DNA from: an uncultured Gammaproteobacteria bacterium
GTDB taxonomy: Bacteria; Pseudomonadota; Gammaproteobacteria; GCA-002705445; GCA-002716945
NCBI GenBank assembly: GCA_913046125.1
Contig: CAJWRL010000036.1
Coordinates: 1-8,103 of the forward strand
Direction: 5' to 3'
Length of the DNA: 8,103 nt
Made by a program: the position numbers and the translations under genes. This document shows positions 7,413 through 8,103 of the stretch, piece after piece (the stretch's first letter is position 1; each line of letters opens with the position of its first letter). The notes beneath the pieces are model-generated. The model searched no databases. It saw only the letters and a list, made by a program, of their open reading frames with translations, and had not been told where the DNA came from.

Positions 7413-8103
7413 ATGTTTGACTATCCAATACTGAGTATTTTGATTTGGCTACCTATTGTGATTGGGCTTATATTAGTCGCATCAAATGATATAGGGAAGT
7501 CATTATCAACAACAATTACTTTATTAACCACTCTAATTATCTTAATTATATCTATAAAGCTTTTTCAATCTTATGATTATTCAGTAGGAAACTTACAGTT
7601 TGTTGAAAGGTTTATTTGGATATCTGGTTTGAATATTTTCTACTATCTCGCAGTTGACGGTATCTCTGTATCATTAATACTTCTAACGTCATTTATAAAT
7701 GTCTTGATCGCAATCTATGCTTCATCCGAAGATTATGATAACAAGTCATCATATTTAGGTTATTTCCTAATACTTGAAGGCTTACTGATGGGAACCTTTT
7801 CTGCTTTTGATAGCATCCTCTTTTATATATTTTTTGAAAGCCTATTAATACCACTTTTTTTAATAATAGGAATATGGGGAGGAGAAAATAGAAAGTATGC
7901 AACTATTAAATTCTTCCTTTATACATTTTTTGGATCAGTACTAATGCTAATATCAATAATTTACTTAGCAAACTTAGCTGATTCATTCGCTATAGAAGAT
8001 TTCTATTATTTAACCCTATCATTTGAGGAAGAAGTTTTACTTTTACTGGCTTTTCTGATTGGTTTTGGTATAAAAATTCCTATGTGGCCTGTACATACAT
8101 GGT
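7413..8103 (+). CDS. nuoM: NADH-quinone oxidoreductase subunit M (NuoM), 3'-truncated by window edge
   Basis: NuoM (ND4 homologue) is the middle antiporter-like proton channel of the membrane arm. The frame is open from ATG 7413 to the end of the window, giving 230 residues, a little under half of the usual length of about 490-510. I translated it by hand: it begins MFDYPILSILIWLPIVIGL, then IFYYLAVDGISVSLILLTSF (75-94), SILFYIFFESLLIPLFLIIG (134-153) and YATIKFFLYTFFGSVLML (162-179), ending at FGIKIPMWPVHTW (218-230), just before the family's LPDAH block. Glu142 in the FFESLLIP block matches the essential E. coli Glu144, and Lys221 matches the conserved channel Lys234. The ATG abuts the nuoL TAA with no spacer. 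The downstream nuoN expected in this operon lies outside the window. Confidence 0.98.
   Translation, partial: MFDYPILSILIWLPIVIGLILVASNDIGKSLSTTITLLTTLIILIISIKLFQSYDYSVGNLQFVERFIWISGLNIFYYLAVDGISVSLILLTSFINVLIAIYASSEDYDNKSSYLGYFLILEGLLMGTFSAFDSILFYIFFESLLIPLFLIIGIWGGENRKYATIKFFLYTFFGSVLMLISIIYLANLADSFAIEDFYYLTLSFEEEVLLLLAFLIGFGIKIPMWPVHTW

Larger units (their letters stand above)
1..8103 (+). other. Internal segment of one nuo operon (nuoF-nuoM)
   Basis: Eight co-directional complex I genes appear in canonical order with junctions of 0 (F/G), 2 (G/H), 2 (H/I), -4 (I/J, ATGA), 1 (J/K), -4 (K/L, TTGA) and 0 (L/M) bases. There is no non-coding stretch longer than two bases, hence no space for an intergenic promoter, terminator or small RNA. 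A single transcript starting upstream of the window (normally before nuoA) and ending after nuoN is inferred. Separate nuoC/D versus fused nuoCD cannot be judged, because that part is not included. Confidence 0.95.

Noticed and set aside
7693..7902. Minus-strand open frame of 69 codons within nuoM
   Set aside because: It is antisense to the conserved FFESLLIP region of nuoM; shadow frame.
1..8103. A novel system, mobile element or horizontally acquired insert
   Set aside because: All DNA is accounted for by complex I genes in canonical order with near-zero spacing. No repeats, transposase, integrase, tRNA or unexplained gap was seen.

Overview
This window is an internal piece of a proteobacterial nuo operon, which encodes respiratory complex I (the proton-pumping NADH:quinone oxidoreductase). 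All genes are on the + strand, in the canonical order nuoF (5'-truncated by the window), nuoG, nuoH, nuoI, nuoJ, nuoK, nuoL, nuoM (3'-truncated by the window). I see no inserted foreign gene, mobile element, tRNA, CRISPR array or unexplained gap. Essentially every base is coding.

Organism: base composition is very AT-rich (about one-third to one-quarter GC in lines I counted by eye). TGA acts as a true stop for nuoI and nuoK, so the standard bacterial code applies. The family features are of the proteobacterial/mitochondrial type: NuoG carries N1b, N5 and N4 ligands but no N7 ligand set, NuoI is a short 160-residue two-cluster ferredoxin, and NuoG, NuoI and NuoL resemble beta-/gammaproteobacterial sequences as I remember them. 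I infer a low-GC, compact-genome beta- or gammaproteobacterium, such as a streamlined marine lineage or a host-associated one. I cannot name the genus from this sequence.

Layout: positions 1-3086 encode peripheral-arm electron-input subunits. NuoF oxidises NADH through FMN and passes electrons to cluster N3, and NuoG carries them through N1b, N4 and N5. Positions 3089-4102 encode NuoH, the membrane subunit at the quinone site. Positions 4105-4587 encode NuoI, which holds clusters N6a/N6b and bridges the peripheral arm towards the quinone. Positions 4584-8103 encode the membrane-arm subunits NuoJ, NuoK, NuoL and NuoM, which contain the proton-translocation machinery.

The genes are packed with spacings of 0, 2, 2, -4, 1, -4 and 0 bases (F/G through L/M). 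This leaves no room for an intergenic promoter or terminator and indicates one polycistronic transcript with translational coupling. The most notable details are small: nuoL must start at a TTG, preceded by the clearest Shine-Dalgarno in the window; NuoF has Val where its NADH/FMN-site motif normally has Cys; NuoL has Glu where an Asp is usual; and the distal half of NuoG is strongly diverged and Asn/Lys/Ser-rich. I did not find a novel biological system here.
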